Numbered from the stretch's first letter, positions 53,404 to 62,142 are shown. The stretch: 64,000 nucleotides of DNA from Olavius sp. associated proteobacterium Delta 1 (GCA_902749685.1 CACVKW010000605.1:124001-188000); one strand, 5' to 3'. Notes: generated by a model not told the origin, from the letters alone. Numbers and translations: made by a program.

Positions 53404-53649
53404 GACAGGATTTACAGGATGAACAGGATTTTTCACGGTTTCCGGATGAAACCGTGAAATCAACATCCGCCTTTCGGCGGATCCTAGAAGCAACAAAGCC
53501 GAAATCAAATACGCCTTGGATTTAGGCTTATGTTAATGATAAGTGCCTTAATTTTAGCGATTTATAATTCTGCGAAGCAGATTGCGTATACCCGGTTTCA
53601 TCCGGAAACCGGGTATTTAAAATATCCAGTTAATCCTGTAAATCCTGTC
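53404..53649 (+). repeat. 246-bp palindromic element with 21-base inverted ends
   Basis: The left end GACAGGATTTACAGGATGAA (53404 onward) and right end GTTAATCCTGTAAATCCTGT (53629 onward, then C at 53649) match inverted at 20 of 21 positions. Inside are three further hairpins: TCACGGTTTC/GAAACCGTGA, ATCCGCC/GGCGGAT, and ACCCGGTTTC/GGAAACCGGGT. No ORF is inside. A single CCTGTTTATCC...GATCCTGTC arm lies at 54791-54825. Confidence 0.75.
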
Positions 53650-53708
53650 AAAAAAAATATCTATATTGAATCCATTCCCTTATAAAAAAACAATAAATTA
53701 AAATTCCA

Positions 53709-54713
53709 TTAAATCATATCTTTAATCTTGAAGCAGGACACCGAATGACCCTCATCGATCTGAGTCAATTGGGGTTGGCTTTCGCGGCATTTTTTTTCAC
53801 CGTATGGACAGCGTGGAAAGAAATTGCAGCTGTGCAGGGTTTCTTCCGGGGTGACCGGCACATAGCCTTTGATCGGCAGGTCCGGCAACTCCGCAGTCGG
53901 GTCCGGGTCCGGAACCGCCGCGATGAGGGCCTGGGTATACGGGTGACGCGGGTGATGCACGATTTCTTCGGCGGGCCCGATTTCAACAATTTTTCCCAGA
54001 TACATGATGGCAATGCGATCACAGATATACCTGGCCGTTACCAGATCATGGGTAATGTATATAAATGAAATGCCGAACTTGTCCCGCATGCGCAGCAGCA
54101 AATCCAGGATGCCGATCCGAACCGATACATCCAGCATCGAAACCGATTCGTCGGCAATCACAAAGCTGGGTTGCAGCACCAGCACACGGCCGATGCTGAC
54201 TCGCTGCAGCTGACCTCCGCTGAGCAAAGCCGGATATTTATCCCAGAATTGGTCAGCCGGCTTCAGCTCCACTTCCTCCAACGTCCGCTGGATCAGAGAT
54301 GCTTCCTGGGGTTTACTGTCTGCCAGTTGATGAATCTTAATGGTTTGACGCAGGGTGTCGGCCACGGTTCGCCTGGGATTCAAAGATCCGAAAGGATCCT
54401 GAAAAATCATCTGCATTTTCGGTCGAAACTGTTTGAATTCGTTTTTGCTAAGCGATGTCAGCTCGGTGTCTTTAAAGTAGACTTTTCCGTCCGTGGGCTC
54501 CGTAAGTCTCAGGATCGTTCTGCTCAATGTGGATTTGCCGCAGCCGCTCTCACCGACAAAGCCTAAAATTTCACGGTCGTCCAGCGTAAAGCTAACATCG
54601 TCAACCGCCCGCACGTACGAACGCCTACCTCCTCCTAAAGAAGAAAATACACCCCTTCTGACCGGAAAGTGTTTTTTAAGATGTTCAACTTTAAGCAGTG
54701 CGTTATTTTTCAT
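53709..54713 (-). CDS. dppF: Peptide/opine ABC transporter ATP-binding protein (OppF/DppF type)
   Basis: ATPase of a peptide/nickel/opine-type importer. After the short start LLKVEHLKKHFPVRRG comes Walker A (GFVGESGCGKSTLSRTILRL), the signature LSGGQLQRVSIGRVL, and Walker B (SFVIADESVSMLD, with Val-Ser where Pro-Thr is usual). The C-terminal oligopeptide/dipeptide domain ends CNFFPRCPYGEKKCRE, a Cys cluster that in some members binds Fe-S. The start is set at ATG 54713; a TTG six codons earlier is possible. It is last of the five transporter genes. 335 residues is normal for the family. Confidence 0.93.
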   Translation of the reverse strand: MKNNALLKVEHLKKHFPVRRGVFSSLGGGRRSYVRAVDDVSFTLDDREILGFVGESGCGKSTLSRTILRLTEPTDGKVYFKDTELTSLSKNEFKQFRPKMQMIFQDPFGSLNPRRTVADTLRQTIKIHQLADSKPQEASLIQRTLEEVELKPADQFWDKYPALLSGGQLQRVSIGRVLVLQPSFVIADESVSMLDVSVRIGILDLLLRMRDKFGISFIYITHDLVTARYICDRIAIMYLGKIVEIGPAEEIVHHPRHPYTQALIAAVPDPDPTAELPDLPIKGYVPVTPEETLHSCNFFPRCPYGEKKCRESQPQLTQIDEGHSVSCFKIKDMI

Positions 54714-54955
54714 AAATTCTGCTACTGTCAAGCTTCAGTCATTTTCTGATAAATTCGCTAATCCAGGATATCCCCGAGTACTATGGTGAAAAAATCCTGT
54801 TTATCCTTTAGATCCTGTCAAAAACAATAAAAAGATTGAATCCATTCCTTTATGCCTTAAACCTTATACCCTATACCTTAAACCGTTTACCTTTCACCCT
54901 CCACCCATCATCCAATCTGTCCCAATCAACTCAATCAGCCCATAAACCCATTCAA

Positions 54956-55906
54956 CTAATCGATCAGGTGACACGCCACCCGATGGCCATCCTTTTCAAT
55001 GACCGCCGGGTCGATGGTCTTGCATTTTTCCATGGCATGCTCACAGCGCGGTTCAAACCGGCATCCTTCCGGCGGCATGATTAACCGGGGCGGGGCGCCC
55101 GGAATGCTTTTCAGTTTCTTTTTTTCGCCCTTTAAATGGGGAAAGGCCCCGATCAGCGCCTGGCTGTATGGGTGCAGCGGGTTTTGATACATGGACACCG
55201 TATCACCCTGTTCGACGATTTTACCGGCGTACATGACCGCTACCTTGTCACAGGTTTCTGCAACAACTGAAAGGTCATGGGATATTAATATCGAAGTTAA
55301 ATTGAGCTCTTTTTTTAAATTATTAATCAGGGCCAGCAACTGGCGCTGCACAATCACATCCAGTCCGGTTGTCGGTTCATCTAAAATCAAAAACTTTGGA
55401 TTGCAGGCCGTTGCGATGGCGACCATGGCCCGCTGTTTCATCCCGCCACTAAATTCGTGGGGGTACGATTTGACGCGATTGCCGTTGATACCGACCAGAT
55501 CCAGCTGGTTCCTGGCCCGGGCCCAGGCGGTTTCTCGGGAGACATTTTCGTGCTGTAAAATGACTTCAATGATTTGCTTGCCGATGTTCATGACCGGGTT
55601 CAGCGCATTCTGGGCTTCCTGGCGCACAATGGCAATTTCCTGGCCCCTTAACAATCGCATTTCTTCTTCTGACAGGGGCACTATGTCTCTATTGTCAAAG
55701 TAAATGGACCCCTCGACGATGCGACCCGGTGATTTGATCAGCCGGATAATGCCCAGCGCCGTGGTAGTTTTGCCGCAGCCCGACTCCCCGATCAGGCCAA
55801 AAGTTTCATTTTCCTCAATCTTGAAACTAACCCCGTCCACCGCCTGGGCCGGACCCTGGCGGGTGATGAAATGGAGTTTTAGATTATTAACTTCGAGTAA
55901 GGGCAT
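54956..55906 (-). CDS. dppD: Peptide/opine ABC transporter ATP-binding protein (OppD/DppD type)
   Basis: The second ATPase of the importer, 316 residues. LLEVNNLKLHFITRQGPAQA opens the domain. Walker A is GLIGESGCGKTTTALGIIRL, the signature is FSGGMKQRAMVAIATACNPK, and Walker B is FLILDEPTTGLDVIVQRQLL. The C-terminal dipeptide-transporter extension contains CRFEPRCEHAMEKCKTIDPA. It pairs with DppF to drive the two permeases. Its start lies 110 bases after the dppC stop; that gap carries an AATTCCGACTTCC-type repeat arm, so the two may be less tightly coupled than dppB and dppC. Confidence 0.94.
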   Translation of the reverse strand: MPLLEVNNLKLHFITRQGPAQAVDGVSFKIEENETFGLIGESGCGKTTTALGIIRLIKSPGRIVEGSIYFDNRDIVPLSEEEMRLLRGQEIAIVRQEAQNALNPVMNIGKQIIEVILQHENVSRETAWARARNQLDLVGINGNRVKSYPHEFSGGMKQRAMVAIATACNPKFLILDEPTTGLDVIVQRQLLALINNLKKELNLTSILISHDLSVVAETCDKVAVMYAGKIVEQGDTVSMYQNPLHPYSQALIGAFPHLKGEKKKLKSIPGAPPRLIMPPEGCRFEPRCEHAMEKCKTIDPAVIEKDGHRVACHLID

Positions 55907-55939
55907 TGATTCAATCTTAGATTAAAAAAGTTAAGATGC

Positions 55940-56023
55940 CGGATGACAGAGGGCAGATGACAGATGTTGGTGAAGTCGGAAAACTTCCCACTTCCAATCA
56001 TTCCGACTTCCGAATTCTACAAG
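55940..56023 (+). repeat. Arm of the AATTCCGACTTCC repeat family
   Basis: GATGACAGAGGGCAGATGAC, then GAAGTCGGAAAACTTCCCAC, TTCCAATCATTCCGACTTCC, GAATTC. It shares the ACAGATGACAGA start and the CCCACTTCCAA segment with 25711-25964. It lies between dppC and dppD and overlaps the last bases of dppC. Confidence 0.55.
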
Positions 56024-56895
56024 CCTTTCGTCTCCCGATACTGCGGTGTCATGACATCGGTTACCGCGGTGCCCAGGAGACTGAATCCCACGATCAGGAT
56101 AATGATGCTGGCGATCGGTGGACCGATCCACCAGGGCGATCGTGACATGACGCCTGACTCAAAAGCAAAATGGAGCATGGATCCCCAGCTGACGCGGGTC
56201 GGATCACCCAGTCCGAGAAAGGCCAGGATCGCCTCATCGTAAATTGCGTAAGTAATCATCAACACTGCCTGGGCGAACATCAGCGGCAGAACATTCGGCA
56301 TAATTTCACCAAACATCAGCCTGGCATTACCGGCCCCGATACAACGCGCAGCTTCCACGAAAGGCCTCTCTTTAATTGAGAGCACTTGAGATCGTACGAC
56401 CCGGGCGGTGGTCGGCCAGCTGACAACACTGATTACCAGGATAATGTTCCAAAGGCTGGGGCCTAGAACCGCAGCCAGGATAATCATGAGCGGTAAAACC
56501 GGAAGCATCATAAAAAAATCGATAATTTTTACCAGAACCTCTTCAATCATGCCACCATAATAGCCGGCTATTAATCCGATGAGCGTTCCGGTCACAACTG
56601 TAACAAAAGCAGTGATCAGCCCGATGGCCAGTGAAACGCGGGAGCCGAAAATAATCTGGCTCCAAACGTCTCGGCCGAGGTCATCGGTTCCCAGCCAGTG
56701 CTGGGTTGAAGGGGCATTTAGAATATCTTCCCGATTTCCGCTTGCTTGTGGATCAACGGTCCCTAAATACGGTGCAAAAAGGGCTGCAATCAAAACCAGC
56801 GCAATCAGGATTGCGCCGATCCTTCCCATCGAATGCCCAAACAGCATATGGAAAAACTGATGCACGTTTTTTAAGAGAGACAAAAGCTTTTTCAT
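56017..56895 (-). CDS. dppC: Peptide/opine ABC transporter permease (OppC/DppC type)
   Basis: A 292-residue inner-membrane permease. About six helices include GRIGAILIALVLIAALFAPY at the N-terminus, typical of the OppC N domain, and the EAA loop region VEAARCIGAGNARLMFGEIM PNVLPL (shown in two parts), which contacts the ATPases. HWLGTDDLGRDVWSQIIFGS, just after the first helix, is the OppC signature. Its ATG overlaps the dppB stop by four bases (ATGA). Confidence 0.95.
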   Translation of the reverse strand: MKKLLSLLKNVHQFFHMLFGHSMGRIGAILIALVLIAALFAPYLGTVDPQASGNREDILNAPSTQHWLGTDDLGRDVWSQIIFGSRVSLAIGLITAFVTVVTGTLIGLIAGYYGGMIEEVLVKIIDFFMMLPVLPLMIILAAVLGPSLWNIILVISVVSWPTTARVVRSQVLSIKERPFVEAARCIGAGNARLMFGEIMPNVLPLMFAQAVLMITYAIYDEAILAFLGLGDPTRVSWGSMLHFAFESGVMSRSPWWIGPPIASIIILIVGFSLLGTAVTDVMTPQYRETKGL

Positions 56896-57869
56896 TTTGC
56901 TCCCACCTTGATTCTGGGATCGATAAACCCGTAGATCAGATCAATGAACAAATTCGCCAGCACCACCGAAACGGCAAACAGTAAAAATACGCCCTGCAGC
57001 AGGGGATAATCCCGTTTGACGACGGCGTCATACACGAGCCGGCCGGCACCGGGCCAGGAGAAAACCGTTTCAGCTTCGATAACTCCCGCGATGGCAAACC
57101 CGATATTGATACCGGTCAAGGTCACCACGGGTAACAGCGCATTTCGCAAGGCATGGTTTTTGAGCACACGGGATTCCTTTATTCCCTTGCCCCGGGCGGT
57201 TGCGATGTAATCCTGGCCCAGGACATCCATCATGGAGGATCTCGTCAGCAATACATACTCGCCGATGTACCACAATATGATTGAAAAGCATGGCAGGAAC
57301 ATGTGCCAGGCAACATCTGTAATATACTCAAACCCTTCAAATCCCGAGGCAGGCGTGGCCATGCCGCCCAACGGAAAGATCGAGAGAAAATAGGCGAATA
57401 CGAGCAGCAGGATAATCCCCAGGGCAAAGGTGGGTATGGAATACAGGGTTAAGGATGCGGTCAGAAGAAACGTATCCAGCTTCGTACCATTACGCCAACC
57501 GGCTATAGCACCCAGCGCCACACCCAGCAGTACAGCGATTATCAGGGCTGTCAGCACCAGGGCCAGGGTCGCCGGAATTCGCTCGGCAATGACCTCGACC
57601 ACCGGTCGTTTCTGCCAGAACGAAATGCCCAGATCACCGCGCGAAAGCTGCTTGATATAAGCCACGAACTGGCCCGACAGGGGTTTGTCGATGCCGAACT
57701 TTTGCCGCTGCAGTTCGAGCTGTTTGGAACTGACCCGCGGATCTTTGAACATCATGCGCACCGGATCGCCCGGCGCAATCCGGAATATCACAAAATTAAC
57801 GCACAGAATGGCAAAAATCGTGATAATCGCCGCAATGGCTTTGCGTGCTGCAAATCCGGTCAGGTTCAC
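56892..57869 (-). CDS. dppB: Peptide/opine ABC transporter permease (OppB/DppB type)
   Basis: A 325-residue permease. The N-terminus ARKAIAAIITIFAILCVNFV then FRIAPGDPVRMMF is the OppB hallmark (R-x-x-PGDP). GIDKPLSGQFVAYIKQLSRG DLGISF follows, given as two parts, and the EAA loop reads DYIATARGKGIKESRVLKNH. The start is set at a GTG at 57869 with GGAG six bases upstream; a TTG at 57887 would lie inside a strong hairpin. The hairpin lies directly before the ribosome-binding site and may lower permease expression relative to the binding protein. The end overlaps dppC by four bases. Confidence 0.93.
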   Translation of the reverse strand: MNLTGFAARKAIAAIITIFAILCVNFVIFRIAPGDPVRMMFKDPRVSSKQLELQRQKFGIDKPLSGQFVAYIKQLSRGDLGISFWQKRPVVEVIAERIPATLALVLTALIIAVLLGVALGAIAGWRNGTKLDTFLLTASLTLYSIPTFALGIILLLVFAYFLSIFPLGGMATPASGFEGFEYITDVAWHMFLPCFSIILWYIGEYVLLTRSSMMDVLGQDYIATARGKGIKESRVLKNHALRNALLPVVTLTGINIGFAIAGVIEAETVFSWPGAGRLVYDAVVKRDYPLLQGVFLLFAVSVVLANLFIDLIYGFIDPRIKVGAK

Positions 57870-57881
57870 CTTTGACTCCAA

Positions 57882-57909
57882 TCCCAATCCCGCCGAGGCG
57901 GGATTGGGA
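57882..57909 (-). terminator. GC-rich hairpin between dppA and dppB
   Basis: TCCCAATCCCGCC (57882-57894) and GGCGGGATTGGGA (57897-57909) form a perfect 13-bp palindrome with a two-base centre. No U tract follows. On the minus strand the hairpin ends three bases before the GGAG of the dppB GTG start. It may act as a partial terminator or RNA-stability element giving more binding protein than permease. The rest of the gap to dppA (57910-58125) has no further feature. Confidence 0.65.
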
Positions 57910-58125
57910 GTTATTGGTTGTTTGTTATTAGCTAGTGGTCAACAAAAAATAGCTGTTGCTGTCATTTTCAGCTCCCTGTCAAGAATCAAAATCCCCGCAT
58001 AAATGTCTTGTATCTATAACGAAACCGACTGATCAATAGCGACAAATATTAAAGTTGCTTTGAGTCTTGAGCTTTCAGCTTTGAGCTATTTTTCCTTTCG
58101 CCTTTAACCTTTATCCTTCTACCGT

Positions 58126-59763
58126 TTACTTCTTTGGTTTAATGTGAATCATGGTCCAGGGATTGATCCAGGTGATGACACCGCCCATGGTCTGTATATA
58201 GCCTTGCCATTTATCGATTCGTACCGGGTCAATGATGTCGGGTCTCAGCATGATTGCATAGGGCAGATCCTCCGAAATCATCTTTTGCATGGCATACGAA
58301 TAGCCTTTTCTTTTCCCCATATCCGTCTCGGAAAGATAGCTGTCCAGCAGTTCGTCAAATTTGGGGTTGTCATAATAGGTTTGATTCCAGCCTTCACCGC
58401 CGCCGCTGTAGCTTCGTGACAGCTCCCAGATCCAATCCGCATTGGGGCCCGGCTCTTCTTCTCCGATGGCAAAATCCCATTTGTCTTCCGCCGGTGCGTA
58501 AATAAAGGCATAGTATGTATCCAGATCCAGCGTTTTCAGGGCAATTTCGATCCCGATTTCTTTGAGTTGTTCTTTCATCAGGGTTGCCAGTTTGAGCTCC
58601 GTGCCCCAGTCCGACGGCACGATTAATTCGAACACCAGGTTCTGGCCGGTTTTGGGATCATTGCGGAGCCCGTCGTTGTCCTTGTCTGCATAGCCGGCGC
58701 TGTCCAGGATTTGTTTGGCTTTTGCCGGACTGTATTCATATTTGGGTAAGTTGGGATTATAATTGTCCATCTCCGGGTAAATGAAACTGTCGGTTTTTTT
58801 GGCATAGCCCTGGTAAACCAGATCGACTATTTTATCCAGGTTCGTGCCGTGCATGATTGCTTTGCGGACCTTCAGATCCTGGATGGGGGATTTTTTGTGC
58901 AGATTAAATGACAGCCAGATCAGGCCAATACCATCTGATCTGATAATTTTAAAATTCTTATCCCCCTCGAACTCCCGCAGAGCTAACGGACCAATGCCCG
59001 TATAGCCCATCATTTGAACCTCACCCTTTTTGGCTGCCAGGTTGAGCGCCTCCTGACCGCCATAGGCCTTAAACACCATTTCATCGACCTGTGGAGCGCC
59101 GCCCCAGTATTGCTTGTTGGCTTCAAACCAGACGTACTGCTTGGATTTAAATTCTCTGAGTTTGTAAGGTCCGGAGCCGATGGCCTTCATATTGGGGAAC
59201 GATGAGAAATCGTCTTTATAAGGTTCCCAGATGTGTTTGGGCAAAATCGGCGTCCAGTATATCGGAGGGTAAGGATTGCCGTGTTTTGCCGCCAGCTTAA
59301 ATTCTATTGTATGATTATCAATGACGGTGACGGATTCAAAGGTCAGATCGGGCACGTCATACGACGGCACATTTTTGGGCAGATAGTTGAATGTGAACGC
59401 GACATCATGGGCCGTAACCGGTTTGCCGTCATGGAATTTGGCATCCTGGCGCAGATAGAATCGCCAGGTCTGCCTGTCCTGGGTTTCCCAGCGGGTGGCC
59501 AGGGCCGGCAGCGCGCGGTATTCCGGGGCCGGCCCCATCATCCAAAGCTGGTCATACAGTACCGGCCAAAAAGCACAGCCCATCTCCGTGTACTGCCAGG
59601 ATTCGCTGGCGCGGGGAGATTCCAGAGTTTGATCGGTGGTAAACCCGATACTGAATCTAATTTTTTTGGCATCAGCGGTCGGTGTCATCTGAAATACTAG
59701 AATTACCGCCAAGGCGAACACCATGGTAGTTTTAACCAATGTCGAATAATTTTTGCTGTGCAT
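58126..59763 (-). CDS. dppA: Peptide/opine ABC transporter substrate-binding protein (SBP_bac_5)
   Basis: A 545-residue extracytoplasmic binding protein of the family-5 type. The signal peptide is STLVKTTMVFALAVILVFQM then TPTADA. The mature domain has MTPTADAKKIRFSIGFTTDQ, LATRWETQDRQTWRFYLRQD, AKFHDGKPVTAHDVAFTFNY, all typical of DppA/OppA-like proteins. The start is ATG 59763, 4 bases after AAAGGAGGA; the longer in-frame start lacks a signal peptide. It heads the transporter operon, as expected, and is separated from dppB by a hairpin. The ligand cannot be read from sequence; neighbouring saccharopine-dehydrogenase-like genes suggest an amino-acid conjugate rather than a simple dipeptide. 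Confidence 0.94.
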   Translation of the reverse strand: MHSKNYSTLVKTTMVFALAVILVFQMTPTADAKKIRFSIGFTTDQTLESPRASESWQYTEMGCAFWPVLYDQLWMMGPAPEYRALPALATRWETQDRQTWRFYLRQDAKFHDGKPVTAHDVAFTFNYLPKNVPSYDVPDLTFESVTVIDNHTIEFKLAAKHGNPYPPIYWTPILPKHIWEPYKDDFSSFPNMKAIGSGPYKLREFKSKQYVWFEANKQYWGGAPQVDEMVFKAYGGQEALNLAAKKGEVQMMGYTGIGPLALREFEGDKNFKIIRSDGIGLIWLSFNLHKKSPIQDLKVRKAIMHGTNLDKIVDLVYQGYAKKTDSFIYPEMDNYNPNLPKYEYSPAKAKQILDSAGYADKDNDGLRNDPKTGQNLVFELIVPSDWGTELKLATLMKEQLKEIGIEIALKTLDLDTYYAFIYAPAEDKWDFAIGEEEPGPNADWIWELSRSYSGGGEGWNQTYYDNPKFDELLDSYLSETDMGKRKGYSYAMQKMISEDLPYAIMLRPDIIDPVRIDKWQGYIQTMGGVITWINPWTMIHIKPKK

Positions 59764-59868
59764 ACGTCCTCCTTTCATTGCTTTAAGATTGTTGTAGACT
59801 ATTCCGATTTTCTTCCTAGCAATTGTAGTAGCCATTTATAATTATGCAGAGTCTTAATTTTTAGTTCA

Positions 59869-59979
59869 GCCACCAGGACACCAAGTCACAAAGATTTAGT
59901 AATTTATATTTGGGAACCTCAATAATTAAAAATAGATGAAATTTTATCTTCTTTCTTTGTGTCTTCGTGTCTTGGTGGC
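59869..59979 (+). repeat. 111-bp palindromic repeat, CACAAAGA type
   Basis: The left arm GCCACCAGGACACCAAGTCA CAAAGA is mirrored by TCTTTCTTTGTGTCTTCGTG TCTTGGTGGC on the right (each shown in two parts). The unit is about 9-10 bases. It lies between dppA and the saccharopine-dehydrogenase-like gene. Confidence 0.65.
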
Positions 59980-60000
59980 CAAAAATTTAGGGCCGACTTG

Positions 60001-61242
60001 TTATAATTCAGTTGTAATTTGTGTATGAATTCTAACATCCCATTTTTTGATTCCGGCAAAAAAGATATCCCGTTCCTCTTTGTCCAGCACTTCGCATGGA
60101 AACACCCCGACATGCTTTATCTGGTTTCGAAGGATCATGAGCGACAGGATTGAAGCTGGCACGGAGGTTATCCAGGAAACATCGTTGGTTCCCGGAATCA
60201 TCTCGCAGGCCTGGACGATGTTCGGGCTATCCGTCCACATCTTGTAGTGCCGGTATTCATCACCGGCGCGTCCCTTGACGTCGACGGCCAATTGCAGTTG
60301 GCTCATGATCCTTTTACTATTGACCATTTCGACGCATTTTTTGGGTGCCAGGGTAGGGGGCAATATTTTAAAAAAGAAATCCCTGGGGCTGACCTGGACA
60401 CCCTTGACATCGACAGGAGCCTCCTCCATCATCCCCAGACCTTCAATGAGAAAGCGCCACATTTCAGAACTGGGATCGCCCAGCTTGAAATCACAGTATT
60501 TCACCGGTTTGCCGATAAATTTCGGAATTGTAACCGGCTCCTCATGGGTGTGATAGTATACCTTACCCCGGTGATCCAGCGGCGGCGGAAAATAATATTC
60601 TTCTTCACCGGAGAAAATCGGTGCAAATTTGTACTGCCCGTCTTCCCAGTAAACCCCCTGTTCGGCACAATCTTCCAGATAGGTCGTCAAGGACCACAGT
60701 GCCACGGGTTCGTCGCAGTCGACAATGCCGTAGTCTTTGATACCGATATAGTCGATTTCATCCAGTTGATCAACGGCCTCTCTGGCCATGATGTTGACCA
60801 GGCCGGAATCCCCCCCTGCCAGGATTAAGGCTTTCAAGCCGGCGGCTTCAAAGTCCTTAGCGAATTCAAATTGCTCCACCAGAAATTCATCTTGAACGGT
60901 TTCCCCGGTGCTGCTTGTTAGCATTTCATTGGAGGCCATGTCGAGATAATTTGCCCCGGCCTTGACACAGGCCTCCAAAACCGGTCGATCGAATACCGGC
61001 AGGGTTGCATTGACTACCAGCTCATACGGTCCCTTTTTGATTTGATCAACCATTGCATCAACATTCGATGCATCGAGCAGTTCGACTTTGATTTTATCCG
61101 ATCCCACAAATTGTGCGACCTCATGGGCGCGCTCAAGATCGACGTCCCCCAGAAGGATCGTACCAACATCATCGGCCTGAGCCAGAACACCGCTGATAAC
61201 ATTGCCCTGGGCGCCGGCCCCGATAATCATAGCTTTATGCAT
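60001..61242 (-). CDS. Saccharopine dehydrogenase-like oxidoreductase
   Basis: A 413-residue NAD(P)-dependent enzyme of the saccharopine dehydrogenase/carboxynorspermidine family. The Rossmann motif MIIGAGAQGNVISGVLAQAD lies at the N-terminus, then LVVNATLPVFDRPVLEACVK and AGANYLDMAS, LILAGGDSGLVNIMAREAVD as usual for the family. The C-terminal catalytic part includes FPPPLDHRGKVYYHTHEEPV and KFIGKPVKYCDFKLGD. It would make or break a secondary amine joining two amino acids, or an amino acid and a keto acid. A GAGAGG site precedes the ATG. It is upstream of and on the same strand as the dpp genes. The exact substrate is unknown. Confidence 0.9.
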   Translation of the reverse strand: MHKAMIIGAGAQGNVISGVLAQADDVGTILLGDVDLERAHEVAQFVGSDKIKVELLDASNVDAMVDQIKKGPYELVVNATLPVFDRPVLEACVKAGANYLDMASNEMLTSSTGETVQDEFLVEQFEFAKDFEAAGLKALILAGGDSGLVNIMAREAVDQLDEIDYIGIKDYGIVDCDEPVALWSLTTYLEDCAEQGVYWEDGQYKFAPIFSGEEEYYFPPPLDHRGKVYYHTHEEPVTIPKFIGKPVKYCDFKLGDPSSEMWRFLIEGLGMMEEAPVDVKGVQVSPRDFFFKILPPTLAPKKCVEMVNSKRIMSQLQLAVDVKGRAGDEYRHYKMWTDSPNIVQACEMIPGTNDVSWITSVPASILSLMILRNQIKHVGVFPCEVLDKEERDIFFAGIKKWDVRIHTQITTEL

Positions 61243-61351
61243 TAGCCATACCTCTCTTATCTATTATTAAAAGCTATTATTCCAAATCCCCGGTTTTCTG
61301 GTTTCCGGCCTTCTGACTTACAAGCCCCCCAGCTTCCTGGCCTTTTTGCCT

Positions 61352-61933
61352 TCAAGCATTTGTTCCATTAATATAGTTGAACTCCACTGGACTAATGGAG
61401 ATTTTTTTACACAGCCTGATAATAGTTGTCTGGGTCTGGTACCGAAATAAAAACCTTGAAATACCGATCAAAAGAAGAACCCAGATCCCAACCGACAATC
61501 CGTCGGAAAAAAACTGGTAGACGGCTGTGCTGCTTTCCGGCATTGCTGATATGATGATCAGCCATGTCAAAAACGCACCGACTGCAATGGCAAAATGGAA
61601 GATCAGTCGCGTAATGGCAGATTTAATTTCATAACGGCAAAGGCTGATTTCATATTCGAAGTATTTTTTAATGCTGAAGATCATATCGTTCTCATCGGGT
61701 TCCGATTTTTTCACAACCGGCAGATCGATGCGAAGGATGAAGTCATTGCGACTACCGAGTTCCCGGGCACAATATAGCAAATACTCCACCAGCTTTTGAT
61801 TTAAATCGCGCTTATAAAAAGAAGAAAAATAATCAAATTTTTCATACAATGCGCTGTAGTCCGGTAAATTCACGGGAACAATAAATTGATTGTCCACCGT
61901 CAAGTCGTACCGTTTTAAAATCTCGGGATCCAT
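61352..61933 (-). CDS. Membrane protein, function unknown
   Basis: A 193-residue protein. The N-terminal half is soluble and charged (FIVPVNLPDYSALYEKFDYF, KLVEYLLYCARELGSRNDFI). Two membrane helices lie in the second half (LIFHFAIAVGAFLTWLIIIS, GLSVGIWVLLLIGISRFLF), and a short basic/polar tail follows. Family not recognised. It sits between the Lrp regulator and the saccharopine-dehydrogenase-like gene on the same strand, with gaps of about 100 and 200 bases. Confidence 0.7.
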   Translation of the reverse strand: MDPEILKRYDLTVDNQFIVPVNLPDYSALYEKFDYFSSFYKRDLNQKLVEYLLYCARELGSRNDFILRIDLPVVKKSEPDENDMIFSIKKYFEYEISLCRYEIKSAITRLIFHFAIAVGAFLTWLIIISAMPESSTAVYQFFSDGLSVGIWVLLLIGISRFLFRYQTQTTIIRLCKKISISPVEFNYINGTNA

Positions 61934-62037
61934 TCTTTTTTGCTCACTTATTATATAAATTTAGTGAATCCTGCTCCTATGTTCATGCGGCATATTCGCT
62001 TATCCAGCTTGCGCAAAAAAGATATTTATTTTTAACT

Positions 62038-62142
62038 ATTTAATTCGCCGGACTTCGCGTTATTTAAAATTCTTGAGATTTCAAGGACCCTATTCTCACA
62101 CCGAATGTTCAATTTCCCAGGGCGAATTAAGCGGATTAATTA
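62038..62142 (-). repeat. Palindromic intergenic element, copy H, at the end of the Lrp gene
   Basis: The inner ends TTAATTCGCC (62040-62049) and GGCGAATTAA (62121-62130) are perfectly complementary. Both differ from the consensus TTAATCCGCC by the same, paired substitution. An extra outer piece GCGGATTAATTA (62131-62142) adjoins, and its TTA is the stop codon of the Lrp gene on the minus strand. Opposite orientation to copies A-G. Confidence 0.75.
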
